A stretch of DNA of 44,001 bases, from NCBI RefSeq assembly GCF_017982655.1, contig NZ_JABXYX010000062.1, positions 1 through 44,001 on the forward strand. The letters run 5' to 3'. The stretch's first letter is position 1; each line of letters begins with the position of its first letter. The notes beneath the pieces were generated by a model. That model saw nothing but the letters and a program-made list of their open reading frames with translations. It searched no databases and had not been told where the DNA came from. A program made the translations under genes and the position numbers. Origin of the DNA: Brasilonema sp. CT11 (GTDB lineage Bacteria; Cyanobacteriota; Cyanobacteriia; Cyanobacteriales; Nostocaceae). Shown in pieces: positions 1 through 8,121 of this stretch.

Positions 1-1
1 C

Positions 2-706
2 AGACAGCAACCAGCTAAAATTCATGAGACTGTTTTTCCTCCTCAGTTACAAAAGGTAGTATCTTCAAAACCATTGCCGATGTCATCATCAGAAGTAGGA
101 GTGATAGAACCTACATCTAATCAAACATCTAATCAAACATCTAATCAAATATTGCCTACTCAAGAGAGACAACAGTTAATACCAGCGCAGGTGGTGGAAA
201 CAAATACTCTTTTATCAGAACCAACGGTAAAATCGCATAAACAGGATGTACCTTTTTTATCTGGGCAGCCAGCAGTTAAAAGTCATGAAGCTGTTTCTCC
301 CTCCCCCTCGCACAAAGCATCCAGCCCGGAACAATCGCCGACTCAGCCTCAGACAGAACCTGTTACCAGAAAACCCACATCTGATAAAGTACCGACGCAA
401 AGTATTGTAGCTGTACAGCCTACAACTCAATTTCCAGATAATTCCCCACACCCCACACCTAATATTATTCAGCCGTTAAATAATGATGTTCGTCGCGGTG
501 CTGTATTTGTATCAGCCAGCAGACAAGAACCGCAACAGAGGGAATCATTTGGTAATTCGACGACACCACCAACTGTTCAAGTTTCCATCGGTCGCATGGA
601 AATTCGCACTCCGCCACCACCACCTCCTCCTCGACCAAAACCTCGACCAAAACCACCTGTGATGAGTTTAGATGAATACTTACGCCAACGTTCTAGGGGC
701 AGGTAA
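2..706 (+). CDS. Proline-rich low-complexity protein, 3' part (5' end outside window)
   Basis: The frame is open from the first complete codon, so only the C-terminal 234 codons are visible and the real start is upstream; the first internal ATG is at 74. The visible protein is rich in Pro, Ser, Thr and Gln. It contains a 12-base tandem repeat giving SNQT-SNQT-SNQ near 114-150, a run of eight prolines followed by alternating R/K-P pairs near the C-terminus, and a basic end (LRQRSRGR). I see no catalytic motif or membrane segment. It stops 5 bases before the DUF4255 cap gene and shares its strand, so it is probably the upstream member of the CIS operon. The composition suggests a flexible linker or tail rather than an enzyme. 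Function not recognised. Confidence 0.6.
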   Translation, partial: RQQPAKIHETVFPPQLQKVVSSKPLPMSSSEVGVIEPTSNQTSNQTSNQILPTQERQQLIPAQVVETNTLLSEPTVKSHKQDVPFLSGQPAVKSHEAVSPSPSHKASSPEQSPTQPQTEPVTRKPTSDKVPTQSIVAVQPTTQFPDNSPHPTPNIIQPLNNDVRRGAVFVSASRQEPQQRESFGNSTTPPTVQVSIGRMEIRTPPPPPPPRPKPRPKPPVMSLDEYLRQRSRGR

Positions 707-711
707 GCTAT

Positions 712-1950
712 ATGAGTAACGCATTATCTATTGCAGCTGTCACGACGACACTGCGTTTCCTACTACAGCAAAGATTTGACATCGAAGGTGGTGGTACTGT
801 TGTTACCACAAAACCTTTGGATAAAGTACGAGATAACAGTATTAGTAACGGAAATCAGGTGAATCTATTTCTTTATCATACGCAGATTCACCCAGGTTGG
901 CGCAACATGGATATACCTGACCAAGTGAAACCTGGTGAAACAGCACAGCCACTATTACCGTTAAACCTCTACTACTTGCTTACTGCTTACTCTCAAAATG
1001 ATGATTACCCAGAACCTACCAGCCATCGTTTACTGGGTTTGGCTATGAGGGTTTTGCATGACCATTCTACACTGACTCCTGCGGATATTAAAGCTGCTTT
1101 GCCTGCAAACACTGATTACGATCTAGACCAACAGGTAGAACAGATGCGAATTAGTTACCAAGCGCTATCAGTGGAAGAGTCATTTAACCTGTGGACGACT
1201 TTTCAGTCTCCGTATCGGATTTCAGCAGCTTATGAGGTGTCAGTAGTGTTAATTGAGAGTGGACTGCCGACAAAAACTCCGTTACCAGCTATCAGGCGCC
1301 AAGGTGACGACTCTGGACCAATTTTGCGTTCAGACTTAATGTCCTTCTTGCCTACCCTGTTATCAGTACAGTTGCCTAATCAGCAAGCTAGCGCCAGGTT
1401 GGGTGATATTCTCATTCTCAATGGTTATAATTTAGATAGTGAAAGTATAGTTATATTATTTACCAATACTCGTAGAGAAATTACTGTAGAGGTTACATCT
1501 CTACCAGAGAGAACGGCGACGGATATTAGGGTACAGTTGCCTGATGATGGTACTCAATTTTTAGCAGGTTTTTATACTGTAGCAGTGAGAATAACACGGA
1601 CTGGGGAACAGACTCGCACTAGCAATGAATTACCGTTTTCACTAGCACCAAGAATTTTGGATATTATACCACGGCAGGCAGCACGCGATGCAAATCAAGA
1701 GGTGACGCTAACCCTGGTTTGCAGTCCCCAAGTGCAACCAGAACAACGGGTAGCTTTATTGTTAGGTGACCGAGAAGTTCTAGCGCAACCCCGTACAACT
1801 ACCACAGACAGGCTGGAGTTTCGGATTGCGGGTGTAACTCCGGGTGAGTATTTTGTGCGATCGCGCATTGATGGAGTAGATAGTTTACTGGTGGATCGGA
1901 CTGTGACACCGCCAGTATTCGACCAGAACCAGAAGGTGACAATTTTATGA
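712..1950 (+). CDS. DUF4255 (Pvc16-like) CIS cap/tail-terminator protein
   Basis: The 412-aa product has the DUF4255/Pvc16 N-terminal domain at about residues 1-190. This includes the family-typical opening (SNALSIAAVTTTLRFLL), the NLFLYHTQIHP strand and the LNLYYLLTAY segment. Residues about 210-410 look like two immunoglobulin-type (IPT/TIG-like) beta domains, a common C-terminal extension in this family. In contractile injection systems Pvc16-type proteins cap the distal end of the sheath-tube. The gene is followed by the AAA+ ATPase with a 4-base ATGA overlap, the usual pvc15-pvc16 pairing. Family assignment is from recognisable motifs; the cap role is inferred from the family. Confidence 0.88.
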   Translation: MSNALSIAAVTTTLRFLLQQRFDIEGGGTVVTTKPLDKVRDNSISNGNQVNLFLYHTQIHPGWRNMDIPDQVKPGETAQPLLPLNLYYLLTAYSQNDDYPEPTSHRLLGLAMRVLHDHSTLTPADIKAALPANTDYDLDQQVEQMRISYQALSVEESFNLWTTFQSPYRISAAYEVSVVLIESGLPTKTPLPAIRRQGDDSGPILRSDLMSFLPTLLSVQLPNQQASARLGDILILNGYNLDSESIVILFTNTRREITVEVTSLPERTATDIRVQLPDDGTQFLAGFYTVAVRITRTGEQTRTSNELPFSLAPRILDIIPRQAARDANQEVTLTLVCSPQVQPEQRVALLLGDREVLAQPRTTTTDRLEFRIAGVTPGEYFVRSRIDGVDSLLVDRTVTPPVFDQNQKVTIL

Positions 1951-3989
1951 GCGAGATGAATAACTGGCTACAACAAAACCAAGAATACTTAGGTCAAGCA
2001 CTGACTTGGTTGCGATCGCATCTTTACGAAATGGCAAAATTACCAGATGCAGAAATCCCAGAGGTGAGAGAATTTCCCACTGGGGAGGGGATGAATCCAC
2101 CACCAGCGCTGATGTTGTTAAGCCATAAATTAGGGCTATCGCGCTTTGAGCAACAGGTGCTACTATTATGTGTAGCTATGGAGTTAGATCCTGGTATGGC
2201 TCGTCTGTGCGCCAAAGCACAGGATAATCCCCACCAGCCTTACCCCACATTTGCCCTGGCTTTATCCCTATTTGACGAACCTGCTTGGAATGCCCTTTCT
2301 TGGGAAAGTCCGTTGCGGTATTGGCGATTAATTGAAATTCACCAGTCGGGTGTGCAAGCACTAACTAGTAGTGGGTTGCGTGCCGATGAGAGAATTGTTC
2401 ACTATATCAAAGGGTTAAATCTTTTAGACGATCGCTTGGCATCATTATTAATGCCACTGGCGACTGAAGAATTGGAGGTAGAATTACCCCATTCCCAGCA
2501 GACTGTTGTGGAGTCAATTATCCAACAACTGGCACAAACTGGCAGAGGGCAACCTTTACCAGTGATTCAGTTAGTAGGCGCAGATTCCCACACTAAACAA
2601 CTAATAGCCCAACAAGTAGTAGCCCAGATGGATAGATATATCTATCGGCTACCCGTGGAACTATTGCCCAGCAACGCCAGTGAGTTAGAAACTCTTGCTC
2701 GCCTTTGGCAACGAGAAACCTTATTATTGCCCCTGGCTTTATATTTAGATGCCCAAGAGGTTGATGGTAAAGCGCATCAGGAAGGAGAATTACCACCCCT
2801 GCATCGGTTTCTCAACCGCAGTGGCGGGCTAATTTTCCTGAATACCCGTGAAGCTAGGCAGAATTTAGGACTACCAACTATTACAGTAGATATAGATAAA
2901 CCGACAGCACAAGAACAACAAGCCCTCTGGGAGACGGTGCTAGATTCTTCTTCACGGTCGTATGCGGGAATATTAGCCACTCAGTTTAATCTGAATATAG
3001 TGGCAATTAGGCAAATTGCGGAGACTGCACAGGAGATCCCCCCTACCCCCCTTAAAAAGGTGGGAGATGAGATGGAGATCCCCCCTACCCCCCTGATTAA
3101 GGGGGGAGATGAGATGGAAAAACGGTTGTGGTTTGGTTGTCTTGCTAGTACCCGCCCACAGTTGGATTCCCTCGCCCAACGCCTCAACCCCAAAGCCACT
3201 TGGGATGATATTGTTCTTCCACCAGAAGAGACAAATTTATTGCAGCAAATAGCCGAACAAATCCGCCAACGTAGTCAAGTTTATCAACATTGGGGATTTG
3301 ATAAACGCATGAATCGGGGTATGGGTATCAGCGCCTTGTTTGCGGGGGAAAGCGGTACAGGGAAGACAATGGCGGCGGAAGTGATAGCCAATGATTTGCA
3401 ACTCCATCTTTATCGGATTGACCTTTCGGCTGTAGTCAACAAATATATAGGAGAAACAGAGAAAAATCTGCGGCGATTGTTTGATGCAGCCGAAGATGGG
3501 GGGGCGATTTTGTTTTTTGATGAAGCGGATGCTTTATTTGGCAAACGTTCCGAGGTGAGAGACAGTCATGACCGCCACGCCAACATTGAGGTAAATTATC
3601 TGTTGCAGAGAATGGAAGCATATCGCGGTTTGGCAATTTTGGCAACCAATCTTAAGAGTTCTATAGACCAAGCCTTTATGCGCCGCTTGCGGTTTATTGT
3701 GAATTTTCCCTTCCCTGGCGTGGCTGAACGTCAGGTGATGTGGGAGAAGGTGTTTCCTCCACAGACACCAACAGAGGATTTAGATTTTAATCGTTTGGCG
3801 CGTTTGAATTTGACTGGTGCAAGTATCCACAATGTGGCGTTGAATGCAGCTTTTTTGGCAGCGCAAGCAGGTACACCAGTGACAATGGCGCAAGTGTTAG
3901 CAGCAGCGCGGAGTGAGTTTCGCAAATTAGATCGACCCGTGAATGAGGCAGATTTTCGGGTTTTAGTACCTACGGGGGTTAGGGGATGA
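1947..3989 (+). CDS. AAA+ ATPase of the contractile injection system (Pvc15-like)
   Basis: A 680-aa ATPase. The C-terminal AAA+ module has Walker A GESGTGKT at residues 467-474, Walker B ILFFDEAD at 521-528 and a sensor-type ATN near 566, followed by FMRRLRF. The N-terminal half (about 1-400) is an alpha-helical, poorly conserved region including a degenerate ATPase-like segment. Pvc15 homologues are membrane-independent ATPases thought to help assembly or cargo loading of CIS particles. Residues 363-390 are an in-frame duplication of a 14-aa unit (EIPPTPLKKVGDEM / EIPPTPLIKGGDEM) encoded by a cyanobacterial palindromic repeat, inserted in the linker ahead of the AAA+ module. The gene overlaps its neighbours by ATGA at both ends. 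Confidence 0.9.
   Translation: MSEMNNWLQQNQEYLGQALTWLRSHLYEMAKLPDAEIPEVREFPTGEGMNPPPALMLLSHKLGLSRFEQQVLLLCVAMELDPGMARLCAKAQDNPHQPYPTFALALSLFDEPAWNALSWESPLRYWRLIEIHQSGVQALTSSGLRADERIVHYIKGLNLLDDRLASLLMPLATEELEVELPHSQQTVVESIIQQLAQTGRGQPLPVIQLVGADSHTKQLIAQQVVAQMDRYIYRLPVELLPSNASELETLARLWQRETLLLPLALYLDAQEVDGKAHQEGELPPLHRFLNRSGGLIFLNTREARQNLGLPTITVDIDKPTAQEQQALWETVLDSSSRSYAGILATQFNLNIVAIRQIAETAQEIPPTPLKKVGDEMEIPPTPLIKGGDEMEKRLWFGCLASTRPQLDSLAQRLNPKATWDDIVLPPEETNLLQQIAEQIRQRSQVYQHWGFDKRMNRGMGISALFAGESGTGKTMAAEVIANDLQLHLYRIDLSAVVNKYIGETEKNLRRLFDAAEDGGAILFFDEADALFGKRSEVRDSHDRHANIEVNYLLQRMEAYRGLAILATNLKSSIDQAFMRRLRFIVNFPFPGVAERQVMWEKVFPPQTPTEDLDFNRLARLNLTGASIHNVALNAAFLAAQAGTPVTMAQVLAAARSEFRKLDRPVNEADFRVLVPTGVRG
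3033..3116 (+). repeat. 42-bp tandem repeat (x2) inserted in frame in the AAA+ ATPase gene
   Basis: Two adjacent 42-base units (3033-3074 and 3075-3116) share the pattern GAGATCCCCCCTACCCCCC, an A/T-rich centre, then a G-rich run and GATGAGATG. The C-run and G-run of each unit are self-complementary and could form hairpins. This resembles the abundant C-run/G-run palindromes of cyanobacterial intergenic DNA. Because 42 is a multiple of three, the reading frame is kept. Confidence 0.85.
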
Positions 3990-4234
3990 ATATCAACATT
4001 GATATAGAAAAGCTGGTTTTTGAGGGGATGGCTATGTCTCCCAGTCAGAGGCGGTTGTTGCAAGGGGCGGTGGAAACTGAGTTAGGGCGATTGCTGGCTA
4101 CGGAAGGTGTACCAGATAAGTGGAAAGGGGGTGGGGTAGTGCCTTCGGGTGCTATTCAACTAAAGCCTGGAACCAATTTCACTCATATGGGACAACAAAT
4201 TGCACAAAGAATATATGGAGGAATGAAACTATGA
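3986..4234 (+). CDS. Small conserved CIS-associated protein (82 aa)
   Basis: The 82-aa product starts MNINIDIEKLVFEGMAMSP and ends GQQIAQRIYGGMKL, with a central Q-R-R-L-L-helix-E-L region and a Gly-rich loop. I recall similar short proteins (LVLEG...SP...L..AVE.EL...L, then ...IAQ.IYGG) between the AAA+ and DUF4157 genes of other eCIS loci, but no function is established to my knowledge. The start overlaps the ATPase stop (ATGA) and its own stop overlaps the start of the DUF4157 gene (ATGA), so it is translationally coupled to both. Its position suggests an adaptor or chaperone for the adjacent DUF4157 protein, which is inference. Confidence 0.75.
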   Translation: MNINIDIEKLVFEGMAMSPSQRRLLQGAVETELGRLLATEGVPDKWKGGGVVPSGAIQLKPGTNFTHMGQQIAQRIYGGMKL

Positions 4235-6615
4235 CTAATAAAAGAATTGGACAAACTAATCAGCAGCAAAAAAATGATAAACCCCAAGGAAGTGGTATTT
4301 TACAACGTGCAGCAGTGCGATCGGATTCGGACGGGGGGGTACAATTTGAGGAACAAGAAGTATTGGCATTAAGTAATTCGGCTTTTTCCAAAGACTTTAG
4401 CCAAGTACCTATTAGACCAGTACAAAAGAAACAAGAAGCAACCCCGAATCAAACAGGATTACCCGATGAAATCAAAGCAGGAGTTGAAAATCTATCAGGA
4501 TATTCCCTCGATGATGTCAGGGTTCATTATAATTCGCCCAAACCTGCCCAATTACAGGCATTAGCTTACACGCAAGGAACAGAGATTCATGTTGCGGCTG
4601 GACAAGAGGAACATTTACCCCATGAAGCATGGCACGTTGTCCAGCAGATGCAGGGAAGGGTAAAACCGACAGTGCAGGCAAATAGTGTGGCGATTAATGA
4701 TTGTGCCAGATTAGAAAAAGAGTCAGATGTAATGGGAGCAAAGGCTTTGCAAAGGGCGTCTCAAGATGATATGCCGTCAGTAGAAAATGTCAATAAGCTT
4801 AATAATTCTACAGAAACACCCATACAAGCAAAGATTGAATTAAAAAGTAGAATTTCTGACATCGATCCAAAAAATGTAATGGAGCATATTAAGAAAAGAT
4901 CTCCATATTTCCTTCGTTTAATAACAGTTTTCTATGAAGTAGTTGAAAAAATGCCTCCGGAAGTTCAGCGTGAGTGCTCTATGTATTATCCACATGGAAT
5001 TACTCTGGATGTATTTTTTAGATGGATAAAAGAATGGCACGAAAGTCAGGATACGCCTTTTACATACACAGATGATGAAGCTGGTTACACCAAACTTGCT
5101 AAAGACGTTATTAAATACCATTTTTACCAGGAACACCACTGGATTTCGGTTGGTACAGCAGCTTATATGACTGGGGATGCGACCGGGTTGAGTATTGCTG
5201 CAACCATAGATCCGCGCTTGACTATAAAGGTATTGAAAGGACAAAAATCTAGCAGAGAAACTGAGGCACCTAACCTATACCGAGACGATAAGCTTCCGAG
5301 CATGTTTGATGAACCTAAGTCGATGGGTAAGGTTCGTGAAAGTGATGTAAATGCTAAGTTGGCAAAGGAGAAAAGTAAAAGATTAGAGGAGGACTTGTAC
5401 AAAGATATTTTTGAAGAACCTAAGTCTGAGGAGGATATCGAAAAATTCCTTGCTGATGTAGAAAAAGAGATTGGAACTGGCACTGCTGACCTATACAAAT
5501 CGAGGTTCAACGAGCATACCTCCAAAAAATTAAAGCCTTGGAATAAAGAAACATATCATGCTACGAAATCTGTAGGTGATCATTACCGAGATAAACAACA
5601 GGAAATTATAAATAAGTTACTACCTCCCAAAACTGACACAGTAGAGGAGGAAAATGCAAAAATCCGGCACTTCAAAAACAATCTTGGTCTCGGAGATTCA
5701 AAGTGCATTCTGATTTGGCAAAGATTAAGCGGGAAAAACGGAGGAGCACATAAAGAGCTGGATTCTGAGCCTATTGTGCTCATGCAGATTGCAAGGGCGA
5801 TTGGAGAAAAATATAGCGACTATACTATTATTCTAGTTGGGGACAAGACAATCTCCCAGGACTCTCTGGAAAAAGTTGGGGTAAAAAATAGAATTATCTA
5901 TCTGCATGAGTACTGGAATTCTCTTAAAGAAAAAGGTGTTTCCTCTACCCGTGAACATCAAAATTATTTCCTAAAGCTATTGAGTACAGAAAATCGTGCT
6001 ATTTCAATCGGAATGCGAAGTGGAAGTCTAGAGTCTTCAGCATTACTTGGCATTCGTACCATCTACCTGGATGACTTAGGCAACAGAGCGGAGGGGCGCA
6101 TGGAGTTTTGGGCTGGGGATGCAGCTTATAAAAGAGGAGCTTTGATTGACCAAGGGGATGAAGAGCTAAGAAAGTTTGAAAAAGAACATGAAGGACCTGT
6201 ACCGAATTACAAAAGGGTCGCTACGCGTAACCAATTAGGTTCTACAGCGGATAAAAGGTTTAAATACTTTTATGAAATTTATAATACCATTGAAAACAAT
6301 AAAGCAATTATTCAGGATCAGTCTGGAAAAAATGACGAATCTCTCAATAATGCTATTAATGATATTAATCTTTTCCAAAATCAAAAATCTAATCTAGAGA
6401 TAGGAAAAATACCTGATCAAGAACCAAAATTATTCAAACAACTTGAAAAGACTCTCAATAAGATCAAACAAATATTTATTTCCTCAAAAAGTATTTTCAG
6501 CAAAGATGCTCTTGAAAAATTCAAAGAAGCTATTGGGAAAGAGATGGCAAACAGCTTCTTATCTGAGAATGAGTTGAAGCAAATCATGCATCTGATTAAA
6601 TATTTGGCTGAATAA
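4231..6615 (+). CDS. DUF4157 (eCIS core) protein with C-terminal GT-B-like domain; probable CIS cargo/toxin
   Basis: I chose ATG 4231 (794 aa) over an upstream in-frame ATG at 4120. It has a GGAGG at 4218-4222 with 8-base spacing and overlaps the preceding stop by ATGA. Residues about 75-175 are the DUF4157/eCIS-core domain (SGYSLDDVRVHYNSPKPAQL...GTEIHVA...HEAWHVVQQ), with a zinc-protease-like HEAWH at 131-135. DUF4157 is a hallmark of eCIS cargo and associated proteins. Residues about 490-640 alternate strands and helices like the nucleotide-binding half of a GT-B transferase: CILIWQR, TIILVGD, RIIYLHEYW, then AISIGMRSGSLESSALLGIRTIYLDD, which recalls the sugar-nucleotide site of heptosyl- or pyruvyl-transferase-type enzymes. 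The last 100 residues are helical and Lys-rich. No immunity gene follows. Cargo status and transferase activity are inference. Confidence 0.8.
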   Translation: MTNKRIGQTNQQQKNDKPQGSGILQRAAVRSDSDGGVQFEEQEVLALSNSAFSKDFSQVPIRPVQKKQEATPNQTGLPDEIKAGVENLSGYSLDDVRVHYNSPKPAQLQALAYTQGTEIHVAAGQEEHLPHEAWHVVQQMQGRVKPTVQANSVAINDCARLEKESDVMGAKALQRASQDDMPSVENVNKLNNSTETPIQAKIELKSRISDIDPKNVMEHIKKRSPYFLRLITVFYEVVEKMPPEVQRECSMYYPHGITLDVFFRWIKEWHESQDTPFTYTDDEAGYTKLAKDVIKYHFYQEHHWISVGTAAYMTGDATGLSIAATIDPRLTIKVLKGQKSSRETEAPNLYRDDKLPSMFDEPKSMGKVRESDVNAKLAKEKSKRLEEDLYKDIFEEPKSEEDIEKFLADVEKEIGTGTADLYKSRFNEHTSKKLKPWNKETYHATKSVGDHYRDKQQEIINKLLPPKTDTVEEENAKIRHFKNNLGLGDSKCILIWQRLSGKNGGAHKELDSEPIVLMQIARAIGEKYSDYTIILVGDKTISQDSLEKVGVKNRIIYLHEYWNSLKEKGVSSTREHQNYFLKLLSTENRAISIGMRSGSLESSALLGIRTIYLDDLGNRAEGRMEFWAGDAAYKRGALIDQGDEELRKFEKEHEGPVPNYKRVATRNQLGSTADKRFKYFYEIYNTIENNKAIIQDQSGKNDESLNNAINDINLFQNQKSNLEIGKIPDQEPKLFKQLEKTLNKIKQIFISSKSIFSKDALEKFKEAIGKEMANSFLSENELKQIMHLIKYLAE

Positions 6616-6906
6616 CCTCTCACATTATTGAAGGAGCAAGCATCTATACCATCGTCCTCGAATTTGTCATTTTCAGTCGGTGTCCCCCGCATACCAAGTT
6701 CATTTCACCATGCAGTGCAATCGCATATCTTGTAGGGTGCGTTAACGAAGTAACGCACCAAACCAATCTCATGCAGCGTTACGGCGTAAACAACCATATT
6801 GCTTGTCAAATATCCTACCAAGAACGCCTAACGCACCCAATCGACAGATATTGATTTGGCATCAACAATGGGTATTTTAAAACAATCAACTCATCAATGA
6901 ATACCC
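6616..6906. other. Intergenic, REP-bearing, upstream of broken transposase
   Basis: These 291 bases contain no credible gene. They hold a REP-like element at 6732-6759 (GTAGGGTGCGTTA paired with TAACGCACC) and a second half-element (CCTAACGCACCC) near 6827-6838. I do not see a clear terminator for the DUF4157 gene. Confidence 0.6.
6732..6759. repeat. REP-like palindromic repeat
   Basis: GGTGCGTTA and TAACGCACC form a 9-bp inverted repeat around a short ACGAAG centre. Near-identical copies occur at 8010-8036, and related GCGTTA/TAACGC motifs lie in the array at 7463-7600, all around the REP-associated transposase gene. Confidence 0.8.
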
Positions 6907-7459
6907 ATGCCTAATTACCGCCGAGCTAAACTTCCTGGTGGTACTTATTTTCTCACCCAAGTAACTCATCATCGCCAACCTTGGCTGATTACCGACATCG
7001 CACGCCTTGCACTCCGCGCTGCTATCACTCATGTCCGTCAAAAATATCCCTTCACTATCGACGCATTTGTGCTTTTACCCGATCATTTCCATTGTTTATG
7101 GACTTTACCAGAAGGAGATAGCGATTTATCAACTCGACTGCGATTAATTAAAACATTTGTCACCAAAAGGTATGGAAGCGAATTAGAAATTAATGCTGAT
7201 ACTTCCACCTCTCGACAAAAACGACAAGAACGCAATTTATGGCAAAGACGATTTTGGGAACATCTGATACGCGATGATAGAGATTTTGCCAAACCGCAGC
7301 GATTATATTCATTACAATCCTGTGCGCCATCGGCTTTGTTCTGTTCCTCAAGATTGGAAATTTTCTACCATTCATCGGTTGATGGCTGGTGGTGTTTATC
7401 CTCCAAATTGGGGGATGGGCGAAATTCCAGAAAAGCCTGAAAGTATTTGGGATATATAG
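6907..7459 (+). pseudogene. REP-associated tyrosine transposase (RAYT, Y1_Tnp), frameshifted
   Basis: The N-terminal part (MPNYRRAKLPGGTYFLTQVTHHRQPWL, then FVLLPDHFHCLWTLPEGD) is typical of REP-associated tyrosine transposases, with the HUH-type HFHCLW segment. The frame runs to WEHLIRDDRDFAK and then becomes nonsense. The expected continuation (SDYIHYNPVRHRLCSVPQDWKFSTIHRL...PPNWG) is in the next frame from about 7298 to the stop at 7459. One extra base (or two missing) at about 7290-7298 explains this. Such enzymes act on REP hairpins, and REP-like sequences lie on both sides. The gene is probably inactive unless frameshifting occurs. Confidence 0.85.
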
Positions 7460-7462
7460 GCG

Positions 7463-7602
7463 GTGGTGGTGGGTTACGCTGGCGCTGTGGTGGGTTACGC
7501 TGGTGCTGTGGTGCGTTACACTGGCGCTAACGCACCCTACGATTATAGGTTACGCTGGCGCTGTGGTGGGTTACGCTGGCGCTAACGCACCCTACGATTA
7601 TA
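7463..7602. repeat. Tandem REP-derived repeat array
   Basis: A roughly 20-base unit GGTTACGCTGGCGCTGTGGT recurs at 7472, 7492 and 7548, alternating with REP halves (GCGTTACACTGGCGCTAACGC, then ACCCTACGATTATAGG, twice). The array immediately follows the RAYT pseudogene and contains GCGTTA/TAACGC inverted pairs. Confidence 0.8.
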
Positions 7603-7610
7603 GGCAGGGT

Positions 7611-7650
7611 GTGACAAAGGAGGAAAGGGTGTGACAAAGGAGGAAAGGGT
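7611..7650. repeat. 20-bp tandem repeat (x2)
   Basis: GTGACAAAGGAGGAAAGGGT is present twice without interruption at 7611-7630 and 7631-7650, directly after the REP-derived array. Confidence 0.9.
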
Positions 7651-7732
7651 TTTACAAGGCGGCTACGCGCTGGCAAATTCAGTATATTGTCTGACATGAG
7701 GTGGATGAAATGCTAAAACAATTATCTGTACC

Positions 7733-7901
7733 TCACCAACTTGCAATCTGCTGTAATTCTGCTATGGATTTTTCTGCTGCAATGTCCACGTATAAGCGAT
7801 CGCCACCATATTCTAAGCTATAATCTTCTGCGAGAATCTCCCAGCCATCCTTGACCAATGCAAATCTTACCGCATTATGGTAAATATCTGTCTTCAGGCA
7901 T
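7733..7901 (-). pseudogene. xisH: xisH 5' remnant (fdxN-element excision controlling factor family)
   Basis: Read on the minus strand, the segment encodes DIYHNAVRFALVKDGWEILAE, then YGGDRLYVDIAAEK, which matches the first third of XisH-family proteins. The family's start (MPA[K/R]DIYH) seems to survive as ATGCCTGAAGACAGAT from 7901 but out of frame with the rest, and the protein stops after about 55 residues instead of about 140. No xisI follows it. A longer 100-codon frame (7733-8035) exists only because it reads through flanking repeat DNA, so I do not treat that as a gene. Confidence 0.7.
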
Positions 7902-7950
7902 CTATATTGTTGAAGTTCAGACCCCTTAAATTTTAACGCCTTATGGAAAG

Positions 7951-8000
7951 CGATCGCTATATCACGGTGAATGTAGGTGAGTTGCAAAAGGGGCGATCGC
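7951..8000. repeat. 50-bp direct repeat, copy A
   Basis: Aligns without gaps to 8901-8950 with about seven mismatches. It includes the shared core GTGAATGTAGGTGA followed by TTGCAAAAGGGGCGATCGC. The two copies bracket the hicBA genes. Confidence 0.8.
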
Positions 8001-8009
8001 CTATTCTTG

Positions 8010-8036
8010 TAGGGTGCGTTAACGAAGTAAAGCACC
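8010..8036. repeat. REP-like palindromic repeat
   Basis: TAGGGTGCGTTAACGAAGTAAAGCACC, a copy of the element at 6732-6759 with one change in the right arm. Confidence 0.8.
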
Positions 8037-8121
8037 GAACCAATTAATTATGGTAAGTGCGATCGCCTGTTCTTGTAGATTCGCTTGAGTACTCACATCA
8101 CAGCATCAAATTACACCTAGT

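Noticed and set aside
4120-4230. Upstream ATG extension of the DUF4157 gene
   Set aside because: The extra 37 residues overlap the 82-aa gene in another frame and resemble nothing. ATG 4231 has GGAGG and an ATGA overlap.
7733-8035. 100-codon minus-strand frame as an intact gene
   Set aside because: Only the part from about 7890 down resembles XisH. The upstream part is direct-repeat and REP sequence, and the family start is out of frame, so I call a remnant.
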